This document shows, piece by piece, positions 15,166-24,159 of a DNA stretch of 34,004 bases (position 1 is the first letter of the stretch; each line of letters begins with the position of its first letter). This DNA comes from Bacillota bacterium. Its GTDB lineage: Bacteria > Bacillota > Clostridia > Clostridiales > Clostridiaceae. The notes below the pieces were generated by a model. It made no database searches. It saw only the letters and a program-made list of their open reading frames with translations, and had not been told where the DNA came from. The DNA is taken from positions 1-34,004 of the forward strand of contig JAUZPN010000011.1 in assembly GCA_030705885.1 (NCBI GenBank). The letters run 5' to 3'. Both the position numbers and the translations under genes were made by a program.

Positions 15166-15555
15166 ATGGAAAAATATATAAATGATTTATTAGATGAACT
15201 TAAGGGAGAAGAGAATTCTTTCATACTTAATATAAGATGCAAAATAGAATGGAAGCATGATTCATTTATAAAATTGGTTAGAATAATGAGATATTATTGC
15301 AGCAACAGAGAAAATGAAGAAAAATTGGATAAGAATATAGCAGAAGGCTTTTGGTTTGTTTCATGGTTTATAAAAGATTGGACATCTCATGAAAATTTTA
15401 GAAAAACTAACAAATTTCCTGATGAGTATTTTAATAAAGCATATGAAATTATTTTTGATTTATGTTATTGGTATTTTACTCAAGAGTGCATTTTTATATC
15501 AGAAGATACTTTTAACGAAGAAATAAATGAGCTAGAAAAGATAATAAATATATGA
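15166..15555 (+). CDS. Hypothetical protein, small acidic helical
   Basis: 129 residues, not recognised. It is rich in Glu, Lys, Trp and Phe, with predicted alpha-helical segments (MEKYINDLLDELKGEE; DSFIKLVRIMRYYC; GFWFVSWFIKDWTSHENF; YFNKAYEIIFDLCYWYFTQ). There is no membrane segment and no signal peptide. The pattern of a soluble, aromatic-rich, roughly 130-residue orphan recalls immunity-type proteins, but no family match is claimed. Ribosome binding site GGAG is 9 bp before ATG 15166. The methyltransferase follows after 48 bp and may share its transcript. Confidence 0.6.
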   Translation: MEKYINDLLDELKGEENSFILNIRCKIEWKHDSFIKLVRIMRYYCSNRENEEKLDKNIAEGFWFVSWFIKDWTSHENFRKTNKFPDEYFNKAYEIIFDLCYWYFTQECIFISEDTFNEEINELEKIINI

Positions 15556-15603
15556 GCAAAAGATTAAGAAAGAAATAGCAATTTGTAGGGAGGTAAGGGA
15601 AAA

Positions 15604-16221
15604 ATGGAACAGAAAAAAATACCTTTTTGGGAGGATAGTTATAAAAACGATAATATTTCAGCGTTCGGGATTAATCCAAATCCAGAAGTAGAACAATTTA
15701 TTGATCTTTTTAATAAAAGTGGCAGAGTATTAGAAGTTGGATGTGGAGAAGCCAAAAATATATTTTATCTTATGGAAAATGGATTCAAAAATGTTTCTGC
15801 TTTTGATTTATCAGAAAATGCTATAAATAAGGTGCATAAAATAGCAGAAAAGCGAAATATTCAGATAAATGCTTTTGTACAAGATTTATGTACATTTGAA
15901 TGGAAATATAACTATGATCTTATCATTTCTTTTGGAACATTACATTTTGTTGATAGAGAAGAATGGCATAAATTTATTAATGATGCAAAAGAACATACTA
16001 AAATAGGCGGGATTCATGTTATTCAAATATTCACTGATAAGGTTGAAGCATCTGATGATATCAAAGATTTTGCAGTCGGTTTGGCAAAAGAAGGAGAATT
16101 GTTAGAGCTCTATGAAGATTGGGAAATAATTAATCACAAGGAGTTTGTTTTTGAGGATGAACATCCTAATGCTCCAAAACACTTTCATGCTACTAATAAG
16201 ATTGTGGCAAGAAAGAGATAA
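15604..16221 (+). CDS. SAM-dependent methyltransferase, class I (TehB-like)
   Basis: 205 residues. The SAM-binding motif I is VLEVGCGEAKN (residues 42-52), followed by the acidic FDLSENAI (motif II), QDLCTFEW (motif III) and YDLIISFGTLHFV (motif IV). The opening IPFWEDSYKNDN and the overall pattern resemble the tellurite-resistance TehB branch, which methylates small substrates. The substrate is not evident. Ribosome binding site GGGAGG lies ahead of ATG 15604. It is followed by a TA-repeat stretch and a deleted R2 copy. Confidence 0.85.
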   Translation: MEQKKIPFWEDSYKNDNISAFGINPNPEVEQFIDLFNKSGRVLEVGCGEAKNIFYLMENGFKNVSAFDLSENAINKVHKIAEKRNIQINAFVQDLCTFEWKYNYDLIISFGTLHFVDREEWHKFINDAKEHTKIGGIHVIQIFTDKVEASDDIKDFAVGLAKEGELLELYEDWEIINHKEFVFEDEHPNAPKHFHATNKIVARKR

Positions 16222-16292
16222 TTAAAGTTTAATTTATTGAGTAAAAAGGCACGCAGGCCTTGATAATACTATATATATATACTATATATATA

Positions 16293-16347
16293 CTATCCTC
16301 AGTCACAAAGTTCCACTAAATGTGCCCAAGGAAAGTATAGTTAACTA
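16293..16347 (+). repeat. R2 element, copy 5, internally deleted
   Basis: CTATCCTCAGTCACAAAG and TTCCACTAAAT (5' arm) are joined directly to CAAGGAAAGTATAGTTAAC, the 3' tail seen in copies 1 and 2. The middle of the element is missing. Confidence 0.6.
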
Positions 16348-16409
16348 GTTTTATAGATTTATAGAAAAGAATATGAGAAGCAAAGAAACAGTAGAAGGAT
16401 GGGAGTGTT

Positions 16410-16874
16410 ATGATTTTAAAATATATTAAATCAAAAAAAGAAGATGCAGATATGTTAATAGAAATTTATAATGCATCATTTTATGATGATTATATTAAAT
16501 ATGGAGAATGTCCTGCTTATGGCAGAACAAGAGAAAGCATGGAAACATCTATTGAGAAATTTCCTAAACTTATTATTTATTGTGATGATATCCCTGTTGG
16601 AGTTATTTCAGTTGCAAGTAGAGGAAAAGGAGAATATTATCTTGGATGCCTTTGTGTGATTCCCAAATATCAAGGTAAAGGTATTGGTACACAAGCAGTT
16701 AAATATATGTTGGGTTATTATGCAGATTGGAGTAAAATAACATTAATAACACCTGCAGACAAAGAGAAAAATATAAATTTTTATACAAAGAAGTGTGGGT
16801 TTACAATAGATGGTACGAATATGGATGGAAATGTAAAGGTAGTACATTTTATAATGGAACGATTAATCTCATAA
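16410..16874 (+). CDS. GNAT family N-acetyltransferase
   Basis: 154 residues, a complete GNAT fold. Motif A is LGCLCVIPKYQGKGIGTQAVKYML (about residues 88-111), with the acetyl-CoA pyrophosphate loop Q-x-x-G-x-G, and motif B is INFYTKKCGFTIDG. The N-terminus (MILKYIKSKKEDADMLIEIYNASFYDDY) resembles GNATs acting on small molecules. Acceptor unknown. Start ATG 16410 follows GGGAG. It stands alone, followed by a 62-bp tandem repeat. Confidence 0.88.
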   Translation: MILKYIKSKKEDADMLIEIYNASFYDDYIKYGECPAYGRTRESMETSIEKFPKLIIYCDDIPVGVISVASRGKGEYYLGCLCVIPKYQGKGIGTQAVKYMLGYYADWSKITLITPADKEKNINFYTKKCGFTIDGTNMDGNVKVVHFIMERLIS

Positions 16875-16998
16875 GTTAATTAGAGAACAGCTTGTTACTA
16901 TTTTCATCCATGGTTGTGCTGCGACCATCATGAACGGTTAATTAGAAAATAGCTTATTACTATTTTTATCCGTGGTTGTTCTATGACCAGTATTGGCG
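16875..16998 (+). repeat. 62-bp tandem repeat, two units plus the start of a third
   Basis: Units at 16875-16936 and 16937-16998 each begin GTTAATTAGA, contain ATCC.TGGTTGT and end near a G-A-C-C block. A third start, GTTAGTTAG, follows at 16999. The reverse complement of one unit is the module inside R2 copy 2 (11704-11757). Confidence 0.75.
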
Positions 16999-17100
16999 GT
17001 TAGTTAGTAAATTATATGACAGCATTTAATGATATTTGCTTCATAATTATACGTTATGACGAATTAAATGAAGTATACAGAAAGTTTGGAGGATAGTAGA

Positions 17101-17490
17101 ATGCTTAATAAAGCGAGCATAATTAAGATAATTAAAGACATGGAATTACCTTTAAATGAATATTGGATAACTTCTGGTGCAGCATTAGTAATTCATGGGG
17201 TAAAGGAAGATACAAATGATATTGATTTAGGGTGTACAACTAATTTATGGGAACATTTTTTGCAAAAAGGTTGTAATTATAGAGTGGAAGAAGATAGTTC
17301 GAAGATTATGGTAATAAATGATTCTGTAGAAATAATTAAAGATTGGTTTGTTGATGAAATAGAATTCATTGATGGATTACCTATAGGTAGTTTAGAAAGC
17401 ATTAAAAAGCAGAAGTCCAAATTAGGAAGAGAAAAGGATATTAGAGACATTAAAATAATAGATGAATTCATTAAAAATAGAAAAATATGA
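17101..17490 (+). CDS. Nucleotidyltransferase-fold protein, stand-alone
   Basis: 129 residues. The pattern GAALVIHGVKEDTNDIDLG carries the small-residue helix and the D-x-D of the polymerase-beta nucleotidyltransferase fold, followed by VDEIEFIDGLPIGSLESIKKQKSKLGREKDIRDI, where the KDxxDI segment is conserved in the minimal nucleotidyltransferases. Relatives include antitoxin-like MNTs and aminoglycoside nucleotidyltransferases. No HEPN partner lies next door, so a classic MNT/HEPN pair is not supported. Start ATG 17101 follows GGAGGATAGTAGA; the longer frame from 17068 is rejected because that ribosome binding site lies inside it. Confidence 0.75.
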   Translation: MLNKASIIKIIKDMELPLNEYWITSGAALVIHGVKEDTNDIDLGCTTNLWEHFLQKGCNYRVEEDSSKIMVINDSVEIIKDWFVDEIEFIDGLPIGSLESIKKQKSKLGREKDIRDIKIIDEFIKNRKI

Positions 17491-17602
17491 TTGGAAATTA
17501 TCAAGATAATGGTAAAACTAATCATTTTTTAATTATATAGGAAATGAAATATGTTTAAGGAGATCCTAATCCAGTTGAAAACATATCTTATAGGAGGAAT
17601 TT

Positions 17603-18232
17603 ATGAATAGCAAAAGAATTTATCCAAGATCAGGCGATAAAGAAACAATATATTTAAAATCTGTAATTACAAATCCTAATATTATTATTGGAGATTATAC
17701 TATATACAATGATTTCGTAACTGATCCAACAAAGTTTGAACAAAATAATGTGTTATACCATTATCCTGTAAATAATGATAAGTTAATAGTGGGGAAATAT
17801 TGCTCTATTGCTTGTGGAGTAAAATTTATGTTTACATCTGGAAATCATAAGATAACATCACTTTCAACTTACCCATTTCCTATATTTTATGAGGAATGGA
17901 AATTAAATGGATGTGATATAACAAACGCCTGGGATAATAACGGCGATATCGTAATCGGAAACGATGTTTGGATTGGTTATGAAGCAGTAATCATGCAAGG
18001 AGTTCATATAGGAGATGGTGCAATAATAGGCACAAGAGCAGTTGTAACCAAAGATGTCCCTCCATACACAATTGTTGGTGGAATCCCTGCAAAAGAAATT
18101 AGAAAACGCTTTCCAGAAGATGTAATAGCTAAATTAATAAAATTAAAATGGTGGAACTGGGATGATGTAACAGTTGAAAAGAATTTGCAGAATATTATGA
18201 GTGGAAATATTAATTTAATAGAAGAATTATAA
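17603..18232 (+). CDS. Vat/CatB-type xenobiotic acetyltransferase
   Basis: 209 residues, the length of the hexapeptide xenobiotic acetyltransferases (VatA/VatD/CatB). It has a left-handed beta-helix with I-G-x-x-x-x repeats: IIIGDYTIYND, IVGKYCSIACGV, IVIGNDVWIGYEAVIMQGVHIGDGAIIGTRAVVTKDV. The catalytic-histidine region FTSGNHKITSLSTYPF and the C-terminal PAKEIRKRF also match. The family acetylates streptogramin A, chloramphenicol or similar hydroxyls with acetyl-CoA. Whether this copy confers resistance is not known. Ribosome binding site TAGGAGGAATTT is strong. It is followed within 20 bp by a remnant of a HAD gene. Confidence 0.88.
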   Translation: MNSKRIYPRSGDKETIYLKSVITNPNIIIGDYTIYNDFVTDPTKFEQNNVLYHYPVNNDKLIVGKYCSIACGVKFMFTSGNHKITSLSTYPFPIFYEEWKLNGCDITNAWDNNGDIVIGNDVWIGYEAVIMQGVHIGDGAIIGTRAVVTKDVPPYTIVGGIPAKEIRKRFPEDVIAKLIKLKWWNWDDVTVEKNLQNIMSGNINLIEEL

Positions 18233-18250
18233 GTATAATTCTAATTCTAA

Positions 18251-18457
18251 TTGATAAAATCATTAGCAAGTTGTTTAAATATTGAATTATCAAACATTAT
18301 TGCATTTGGAGATGACTTGAATGACATAGAAATGCTTGAACAAGGCTATGGCATTGCAGTTTCAAATGCTGTGGAAGAAGTATTAAAAGTGGGTGATTAT
18401 GTTACTGATAGCAATGATGAAGATGGAGTTGCAAAATTTATTTATTTTATAAATTAA
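18251..18457 (+). pseudogene. C-terminal remnant of a Cof-type HAD phosphatase
   Basis: Only 68 codons remain, from a TTG at 18251 without a ribosome binding site. The peptide LNIELSNIIAFGDDLNDIEMLEQGYGIAVSNAVEEVLKVG (written here as adjoining blocks: IAFGDDLNDIEML, GIAVSNAVEEVLK, YVTDSNDEDGVAKFI) is the last quarter of a Cof/YwpJ-type HAD hydrolase. It includes motif IV (GDDLND). The normal protein is about 260-290 residues, so motifs I-III and the cap are gone. The fragment begins right after a degenerate CTAATT repeat behind the Vat-like gene, consistent with a deletion or insertion at that point. Confidence 0.8.
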
Positions 18458-18654
18458 TGTGGCTATTGGCACTATTCTATATATTAAGAAGATTTTACAA
18501 ACATAATATGAAGATGGTTTAATCTGTTCTTTTGTATAGGTTATATCTATTCTTAAAGCATTATATATACAGACATGTGATAAAATGAGTCCTTATGATT
18601 TATATAACCTTGATTATTAAGTAGAAGATTAGAACTTGGGGAGTGAGAATAAAC

Positions 18655-19149
18655 ATGAAATGGAGTAAGCAGAAAAAGATAATTGAGGATAGAATTTGTG
18701 ATAACTTGAAGAAAAGAATAAGTATAAATTTAACAAATTATAGAGCCATACATGAGCCGGAAAGTAGATTCTGGATAACATACGATGGAAAAGAGATAAT
18801 TAGTATTTCAAAAATGCAGTGGCTCAACGAATGGGTAAAGATTAGGAAAGAATATAAAGAAAGTAATGGGACAGAAAACGAATATGATTATGCAACAAAT
18901 GTTATGCAGAATAATGGTGATTATTATATAAACGATATTCTGTATTCATTATATCAGTACTTAAACTTATCAATTGATGAGGCACTTACTTCAGAAAATT
19001 TTATTATAAAGGCTCTTTCAATGATAGATAAAAGGTTAGGAAAGAGAAGATTAATAACAATGGTTTTAGATGAAAAAGAGCATCCATTGGTAAAAAAACT
19101 ATATAAAATACGATGTGATATAGAGAAAATAGATGGAATTAACTGTTAA
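18655..19149 (+). CDS. SF0329-family protein of unknown function
   Basis: 164 residues. The opening MKWSKQKKIIEDRICDNLKKRISINLTNYR and the segment RFWITYDGKEIISISKM resemble the small SF0329 family found scattered in enteric and Gram-positive bacteria. Its members begin MxWSKxKKxxExRxxDxLKxR and have no known function. There is no membrane segment. Start is ATG 18655 (GTG 18643 directly follows the GGGGAG ribosome binding site and is too close). It stands alone between the HAD remnant and the CPBP protease. The family call is from memory of the pattern. Confidence 0.65.
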   Translation: MKWSKQKKIIEDRICDNLKKRISINLTNYRAIHEPESRFWITYDGKEIISISKMQWLNEWVKIRKEYKESNGTENEYDYATNVMQNNGDYYINDILYSLYQYLNLSIDEALTSENFIIKALSMIDKRLGKRRLITMVLDEKEHPLVKKLYKIRCDIEKIDGINC

Positions 19150-19319
19150 ATATTAGAATGTATTGTCATTATATTGTGAATTAAATATCATTATTAGTTA
19201 ATTCATCTTAAAAGAATATAAACGTTGTAAAGGCTGTTTCACAAAAATAACAGTTATTTCAAAAAATCTGTAAATTTTCAAGTAATATAAAATGTATACT
19301 TCAGATTGGGGAAATCAAA

Positions 19320-20102
19320 ATGAGTGAAAAACAGATTATAAAGAGGTATTTGATTGGAACATTTTCTTTGACTTATTTTATGTGGGGGATTATTTTAATT
19401 GCTAATCAATTTGGATATTTAAAATTTGGGACCATCATATTTTGGCCGATTTATGCAATTGGAGGACTTGCATCTACAATTATGGGAGCTCTTCTTTCAA
19501 AAAAATCAGGAAAGGTTGAAAATTATATTCAACTTATAAAAGAATCTTTTACAGTTAGACAACCTGTAAAATATTATATAGTAGTATTTATTTTGTTTGC
19601 AGTTTCTTTTGGGATTCCCGCAATAAGAAATGAAATTACAAGTAAAATGAAATGGTATATGGGCATAATGTATATATTTTATATGATTTTCTTTGGCGGT
19701 TTAGAAGAAGTCGGTTGGAGGTATACATTTCAACCCGCATTAGAAAAATATTTGCCTTATGGTTTTGCATCGTGTATTACAGCTTGTTTTTGGGCAGCAT
19801 GGCATCTACCTTTGTTTTTTATGGAAGGGATGAATAAAGGAGCAAGTTTTGAAATATTTATAATAGGTGTATTTGGAATGTCATTTATGCTGGGAGCTAT
19901 TTATCGAGTTACTCACAGCCTTTGGTTATGTGTATTATTTCATGCCATGATTAATGCATTTTCGCAGGTATGGATTAATTCTAATAATATTACCAATCCT
20001 TTAATTTCAACTTGCATTTCGTCAGCTTTTAAAATTTTAGCAGCAGTAATTATAGTTTTGCTGCATAAGAGCTATGTAAACCGAAATACTCCATCAAGCT
20101 AA
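19320..20102 (+). CDS. CPBP family intramembrane glutamic endopeptidase
   Basis: 260 residues with about seven or eight membrane helices. The three signature motifs of the CaaX protease/bacteriocin-processing family are present: EEVGWR (129-134), with the paired catalytic glutamates; WAAWHLP, with the histidine near 162; and FHAMINAF. Substrate unknown; family members process or protect against peptides, or act in membrane protein turnover. Ribosome binding site GGGGAAATC precedes ATG 19320. The 293-bp stretch after it (20103-20395) contains no gene that I recognise. Confidence 0.9.
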   Translation: MSEKQIIKRYLIGTFSLTYFMWGIILIANQFGYLKFGTIIFWPIYAIGGLASTIMGALLSKKSGKVENYIQLIKESFTVRQPVKYYIVVFILFAVSFGIPAIRNEITSKMKWYMGIMYIFYMIFFGGLEEVGWRYTFQPALEKYLPYGFASCITACFWAAWHLPLFFMEGMNKGASFEIFIIGVFGMSFMLGAIYRVTHSLWLCVLFHAMINAFSQVWINSNNITNPLISTCISSAFKILAAVIIVLLHKSYVNRNTPSS

Positions 20103-20395
20103 GACCTAGCTGAAACCTTTTCAAAGTAAGTGAAAATTCAAAGTAATTGTTTGAAAATATCAAGTTCATATTGGTATTTTAAATCAAAAATTATTTGTAT
20201 AATAGGCGGCGGTATTTTTGGAAAAAGAAAAAAATAGAATTGTTATTAATACAGAAAATCATAAGGTAGGTTAAAGGTTTCTTATAAGCAAGCTGGTAGG
20301 CAATTCTCCCGGAAAAGTGCGACTTTCACAAATCTTATTTGAAAAATAAATATGAAGAGTAAATTAAAGAATATAGAAGAAGGAATGAGTGTAAA

Positions 20396-22156
20396 ATGAA
20401 AACAAGTAATTATGGTTTTGTAAAAGTAATGAGTAAAATGTATTCATTTATTAAAAAATATAAATTATTAGTTGCTACATATATTGTATTGGCTGTATTG
20501 AATATATTATTAAGTCTTGTAATGGCTAATTTAATTAATGGTTCTATAAACTCTGCAGTAAGCCATAATAAAAGTGAATTATATTATAATATTTTTCAAA
20601 TGAGTATAACTATTATAATTGGAGTTTTGATTACTTATTTTTCAACATATGCATATGGAATTTTTAAAGCACGGGTTATGATTGATATTAGGAATCATGC
20701 TATTATGCATCTTGAAAAATTCCCACTTTCATTTATGGAAAGTAATCATACTGGAGATATAATTTCAAGGTTTACAAATGACCTCGATTCAGTACAGACT
20801 TTTATAGGAGACGACTTATTTAAGACAATAATACAATTTATATCTATTATTATCATATCTGTTTATTTAATTATGATAAATTTGAAATTATATATCGCTA
20901 CTTTTATTGTTATACCTCCAGCACTCTTTATGCTGGGTGTAATCTCTAAACCGATGCAAAAGTATTTTAAAGAAGCCTCCAAAAGTCTAGGCAAGGCAAA
21001 TTCTATAGCGCAGGATTCTTATGGCGGGATTTTTATTATTAAGGCATTTAATTTAGAAAAATTATTTGAAAAAAAGTTTTCAGATAATATTAACAGGGGA
21101 TTAAAATATGACATAAAAGGAGTACATAGATTAAAGTACATGCCGCCGTGTAATATTATTCTTCGTTCTATGCCATATACTATTTGTTTAATATATGGTG
21201 CCTATTTATCAATAAATAAGGAAATATCTCCTGGAAGATTACTTTCTTTTGTATATTTAATCGGAAATATAATATCCTTTTTTGCATACTTACCATCAAT
21301 AATCAGTAGTTTAGCAAATTCTTTAGGCACTACTGAGCGTTTCTTCGAAATTCTTGATGAACCAACTGAAAGAGAAGGAGGAGAATGTTTTAAAAATCTA
21401 AATGCATTAAGTTCTGTTTGCTTTAAAGATGTTTCGTTTTCATATAATGCAGAGCAAAAAATATTAAATAATTTGAGCTTTAAAATTAACAAGGGCAGTA
21501 AAATAGCGTTGGTTGGATCTAGCGGATGCGGTAAAAGTACATTGCTAAAGCTTATTTTTGGATTTTACAATCAACAAAGCGGTGATATAGAATTGTTTGG
21601 ACACAACTCTAAAGAGTGGAACTTAAATTCCCTTCGTTCAAATATATCTTATGTATCTCAAGATGCATATCTTTTTCCAGGTTCAATATTTGAAAATATA
21701 TTGATTGGAAATTTGAATGCTGAAAAAGAGCAGGTTGTAAAGGCAGCAAAAATAGCAAATGCACACGAATTTATATTAGAATTACCTGATGGTTATGAAA
21801 CAATGGTTGGCGAAAGAGGGATTAAGCTTTCTGGAGGTCAAAGACAGCGAATTTCATTAGCACGTGCTGTTCTAAAAAATGCACCTATCATTCTGCTTGA
21901 TGAACCTACATCTGCACTCGATACACTATCTGAATCAACGGTTCAAAATGCATTGGAAAAGGTTATGGAAGGGAAAACAGTAATTATTGTAGCCCATAGG
22001 CTGTCAACAATAAAAAATGTTGATGAAATTATTGTAATGAATAACGGATGCATTGTTGAAAGAGGGACTCATAGTCAGCTTGTTGAAACTGACAGCTTAT
22101 ATGCAAAATTATATAACAATCAGTTTGATTTAAATGAAATTAATGAATCTGTTTGA
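20396..22156 (+). CDS. ABC exporter half-transporter 1 (heterodimeric multidrug type)
   Basis: 586 residues: a six-helix membrane domain fused to an ATPase, the layout of BmrA/MsbA-like exporters. The membrane part spans about residues 20-310, with the coupling segment MESNHTGDIISRFTNDLD. Walker A is GSSGCGKST near residue 374, the Q-loop is in YVSQDAYLFPGSIFENI, the signature is LSGGQRQR, Walker B is IILLDEPTSALD and the switch is AHRLST. All catalytic residues are intact. The partner gene starts 15 bp after its stop. The pair should form a heterodimer that exports drugs, lipids or peptides. Substrate unknown. Confidence 0.93.
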   Translation: MKTSNYGFVKVMSKMYSFIKKYKLLVATYIVLAVLNILLSLVMANLINGSINSAVSHNKSELYYNIFQMSITIIIGVLITYFSTYAYGIFKARVMIDIRNHAIMHLEKFPLSFMESNHTGDIISRFTNDLDSVQTFIGDDLFKTIIQFISIIIISVYLIMINLKLYIATFIVIPPALFMLGVISKPMQKYFKEASKSLGKANSIAQDSYGGIFIIKAFNLEKLFEKKFSDNINRGLKYDIKGVHRLKYMPPCNIILRSMPYTICLIYGAYLSINKEISPGRLLSFVYLIGNIISFFAYLPSIISSLANSLGTTERFFEILDEPTEREGGECFKNLNALSSVCFKDVSFSYNAEQKILNNLSFKINKGSKIALVGSSGCGKSTLLKLIFGFYNQQSGDIELFGHNSKEWNLNSLRSNISYVSQDAYLFPGSIFENILIGNLNAEKEQVVKAAKIANAHEFILELPDGYETMVGERGIKLSGGQRQRISLARAVLKNAPIILLDEPTSALDTLSESTVQNALEKVMEGKTVIIVAHRLSTIKNVDEIIVMNNGCIVERGTHSQLVETDSLYAKLYNNQFDLNEINESV

Positions 22157-22171
22157 TGGAGGAATTGAAAT

Positions 22172-23914
22172 ATGATAAATAAAACTAGAATAAATGAATA
22201 CTTTGAAATATTAAATAATATAAAGCCTAACAGATTTTTGTTTTTTACATCTTTAATATTTGACTGCATTACAGAGACAAGCTTAGTTATTCTTACTCCT
22301 ATTGCTATGAAATTCATGATAGATGCCTCAGTCAAATCTGATATAAATAATCTTAAACAAGGATTGATTATAGTTGCAGCAGTATCACTAATAGGAATGG
22401 TTATGTTTTCAGTTTTTGAATTTATTTTTTTCAGCATGGGAAATAAAACAACTGCAAAAATAAGAAGGAACCTTTTTAAGCGTATATTACATCTACCAGT
22501 ATCTTACGTTGAACAAAACCACAGCGGAGATGTTATGTCAAGACTTACCAATGATGTGAAGACTATGCAGAAGTCTTATGGATGGCCGCTTAGAAATATT
22601 ATTGTTTCAATATTTGTAGGTATTACATCTATTGTAGTAATGATGATATTAGAGTGGAGGGTAAGTATACCACTGATTATTGTTGGGTTTATATCTGTAA
22701 TTATTAATTCAAAACAACAAGGGACAATTAGAAGTATAAGCAACGATATTCAAAAAAGTACTGCTAATTATACTGAAAATCTTACGAATATTTTAAGTGG
22801 ATTTTTTACAATGAAAAGTTTTCAGCTTGAAAAAATGATGTTTAATAAAGCTGAGGAGATTAATAATAAAATACTTGACAACAATAAAAAGCTGACTAAA
22901 AGAAATGCATCAATGGAAAGTCGCAATTTCTTTTTTGGGTCAATTAATTATGTTGGAGTTGTTGCATTAGCATCTTTTCTTGCCATTAATGGTATAAGCA
23001 GTCTTGGATCTACTATTTCACTAATTTTTTTATTAGGTAATGTAAATAGAATGTTTAGCGATACTAATAGTATGATATTGCAGTTACAGGGATATTTATC
23101 AGGTTCACAAAGGGTTATGGAACTTTTAAAAACAAATGAAGAACCTCAAAAAATAAATAATATATCTGAGCATAATAAAAATATAATGATTGGATTAAAT
23201 AAGGTTTCATTTGCTTATGATGATAAAAATAACGTTTTAGATAATATAAATTTATCTGTAAAAAAAGGTCAAGTGGCAGCAGTAGTGGGACCTAGCGGCG
23301 GGGGGAAAAGTACAATCATAAAAATGATTTTAGGATACTATGCACCGTTATCTGGAAGTATTATAATTAATGAAAAGTCAATTAATAACTATACTATGAC
23401 AGAATTAAGAGGACAAATTGCTTATGTTCCACAGGATTGTTATATTTTTGATGGTACAATTGAAGAAAATATACAATATGGAAGATTAGATGCTACACAT
23501 GAAGACATTATTAACGCAGCAAAAGCGGCAGATGCTGATGAATTTATTAAAGTATTAGAAAAAGGATATGAAACTAATGTAGGAGAACGCGGAATAAAGC
23601 TATCGGGAGGTCAGAGACAGAGGATTGCTATAGCACGTGCATTTTTAAAAAATGCTCCAATACTTCTGCTTGATGAAGCAACGTCTTCATTAGATTCAGA
23701 AAGTGAACAATATGTTCAGAAAGCATTAAATAGACTTATGAATGGCAGGACAGTATTAATTATTGCACATAGATTATCTACAATTACGAATGCTGATATA
23801 ATTTATGTTATTGATAAAGGTGAAAATATAGAACAAGGAAAACATGATGAATTAGTATCTAATAATAGTTTATATCAAAAGTTATATGAAATTCAATTTT
23901 CAACAAATTTATGA
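22172..23914 (+). CDS. ABC exporter half-transporter 2 (heterodimeric multidrug type)
   Basis: 580 residues with the same membrane-ATPase fusion as its upstream partner. The coupling helix segment is VEQNHSGDVMSRLTNDVK. Walker A is GPSGGGKST near residue 373, the signature LSGGQRQR, Walker B ILLLDEATSSLD, the switch AHRLST. In many heterodimeric exporters one ATP site is degenerate; here both subunits keep consensus motifs. Ribosome binding site GGAGG lies 9 bp before ATG 22172. The 245-bp gap that follows holds only short broken frames, for example a 13-codon one at 24088. Confidence 0.93.
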   Translation: MINKTRINEYFEILNNIKPNRFLFFTSLIFDCITETSLVILTPIAMKFMIDASVKSDINNLKQGLIIVAAVSLIGMVMFSVFEFIFFSMGNKTTAKIRRNLFKRILHLPVSYVEQNHSGDVMSRLTNDVKTMQKSYGWPLRNIIVSIFVGITSIVVMMILEWRVSIPLIIVGFISVIINSKQQGTIRSISNDIQKSTANYTENLTNILSGFFTMKSFQLEKMMFNKAEEINNKILDNNKKLTKRNASMESRNFFFGSINYVGVVALASFLAINGISSLGSTISLIFLLGNVNRMFSDTNSMILQLQGYLSGSQRVMELLKTNEEPQKINNISEHNKNIMIGLNKVSFAYDDKNNVLDNINLSVKKGQVAAVVGPSGGGKSTIIKMILGYYAPLSGSIIINEKSINNYTMTELRGQIAYVPQDCYIFDGTIEENIQYGRLDATHEDIINAAKAADADEFIKVLEKGYETNVGERGIKLSGGQRQRIAIARAFLKNAPILLLDEATSSLDSESEQYVQKALNRLMNGRTVLIIAHRLSTITNADIIYVIDKGENIEQGKHDELVSNNSLYQKLYEIQFSTNL

Positions 23915-24159
23915 TTATAAACAGAAGTTTAGCATTAAGTTAAAAAACTATATAAAACTTAAGCTAAGATAACACATATGGAGACTGTTATAATAACGGA
24001 ATGCTAATGTGTAAAAATATAAAACTCATATCTAAGACATTAGTTATTTTAACAAAAGTATACTAGATATTATTAGAAGTAGTTAAGATGAATAAAGAAG
24101 AATTGAAAGAATTTTGTAATGGTGAGTGAAATTTTGTATAAAAGTTGGAGGGGATTATT

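Noticed and set aside
16875-17010. Integron attC sites beside single-gene cassettes
   Set aside because: The units begin GTTAATT or GTTAGTT, which do not fit the GTTRRRY core, and no integrase is visible.
17101-18232. MNT/HEPN toxin-antitoxin pair
   Set aside because: The nucleotidyltransferase has no HEPN-domain neighbour on either side.
24088-24129. Short frame MNKEELKEFCNGE
   Set aside because: Thirteen codons, no good ribosome binding site, no recognisable family.
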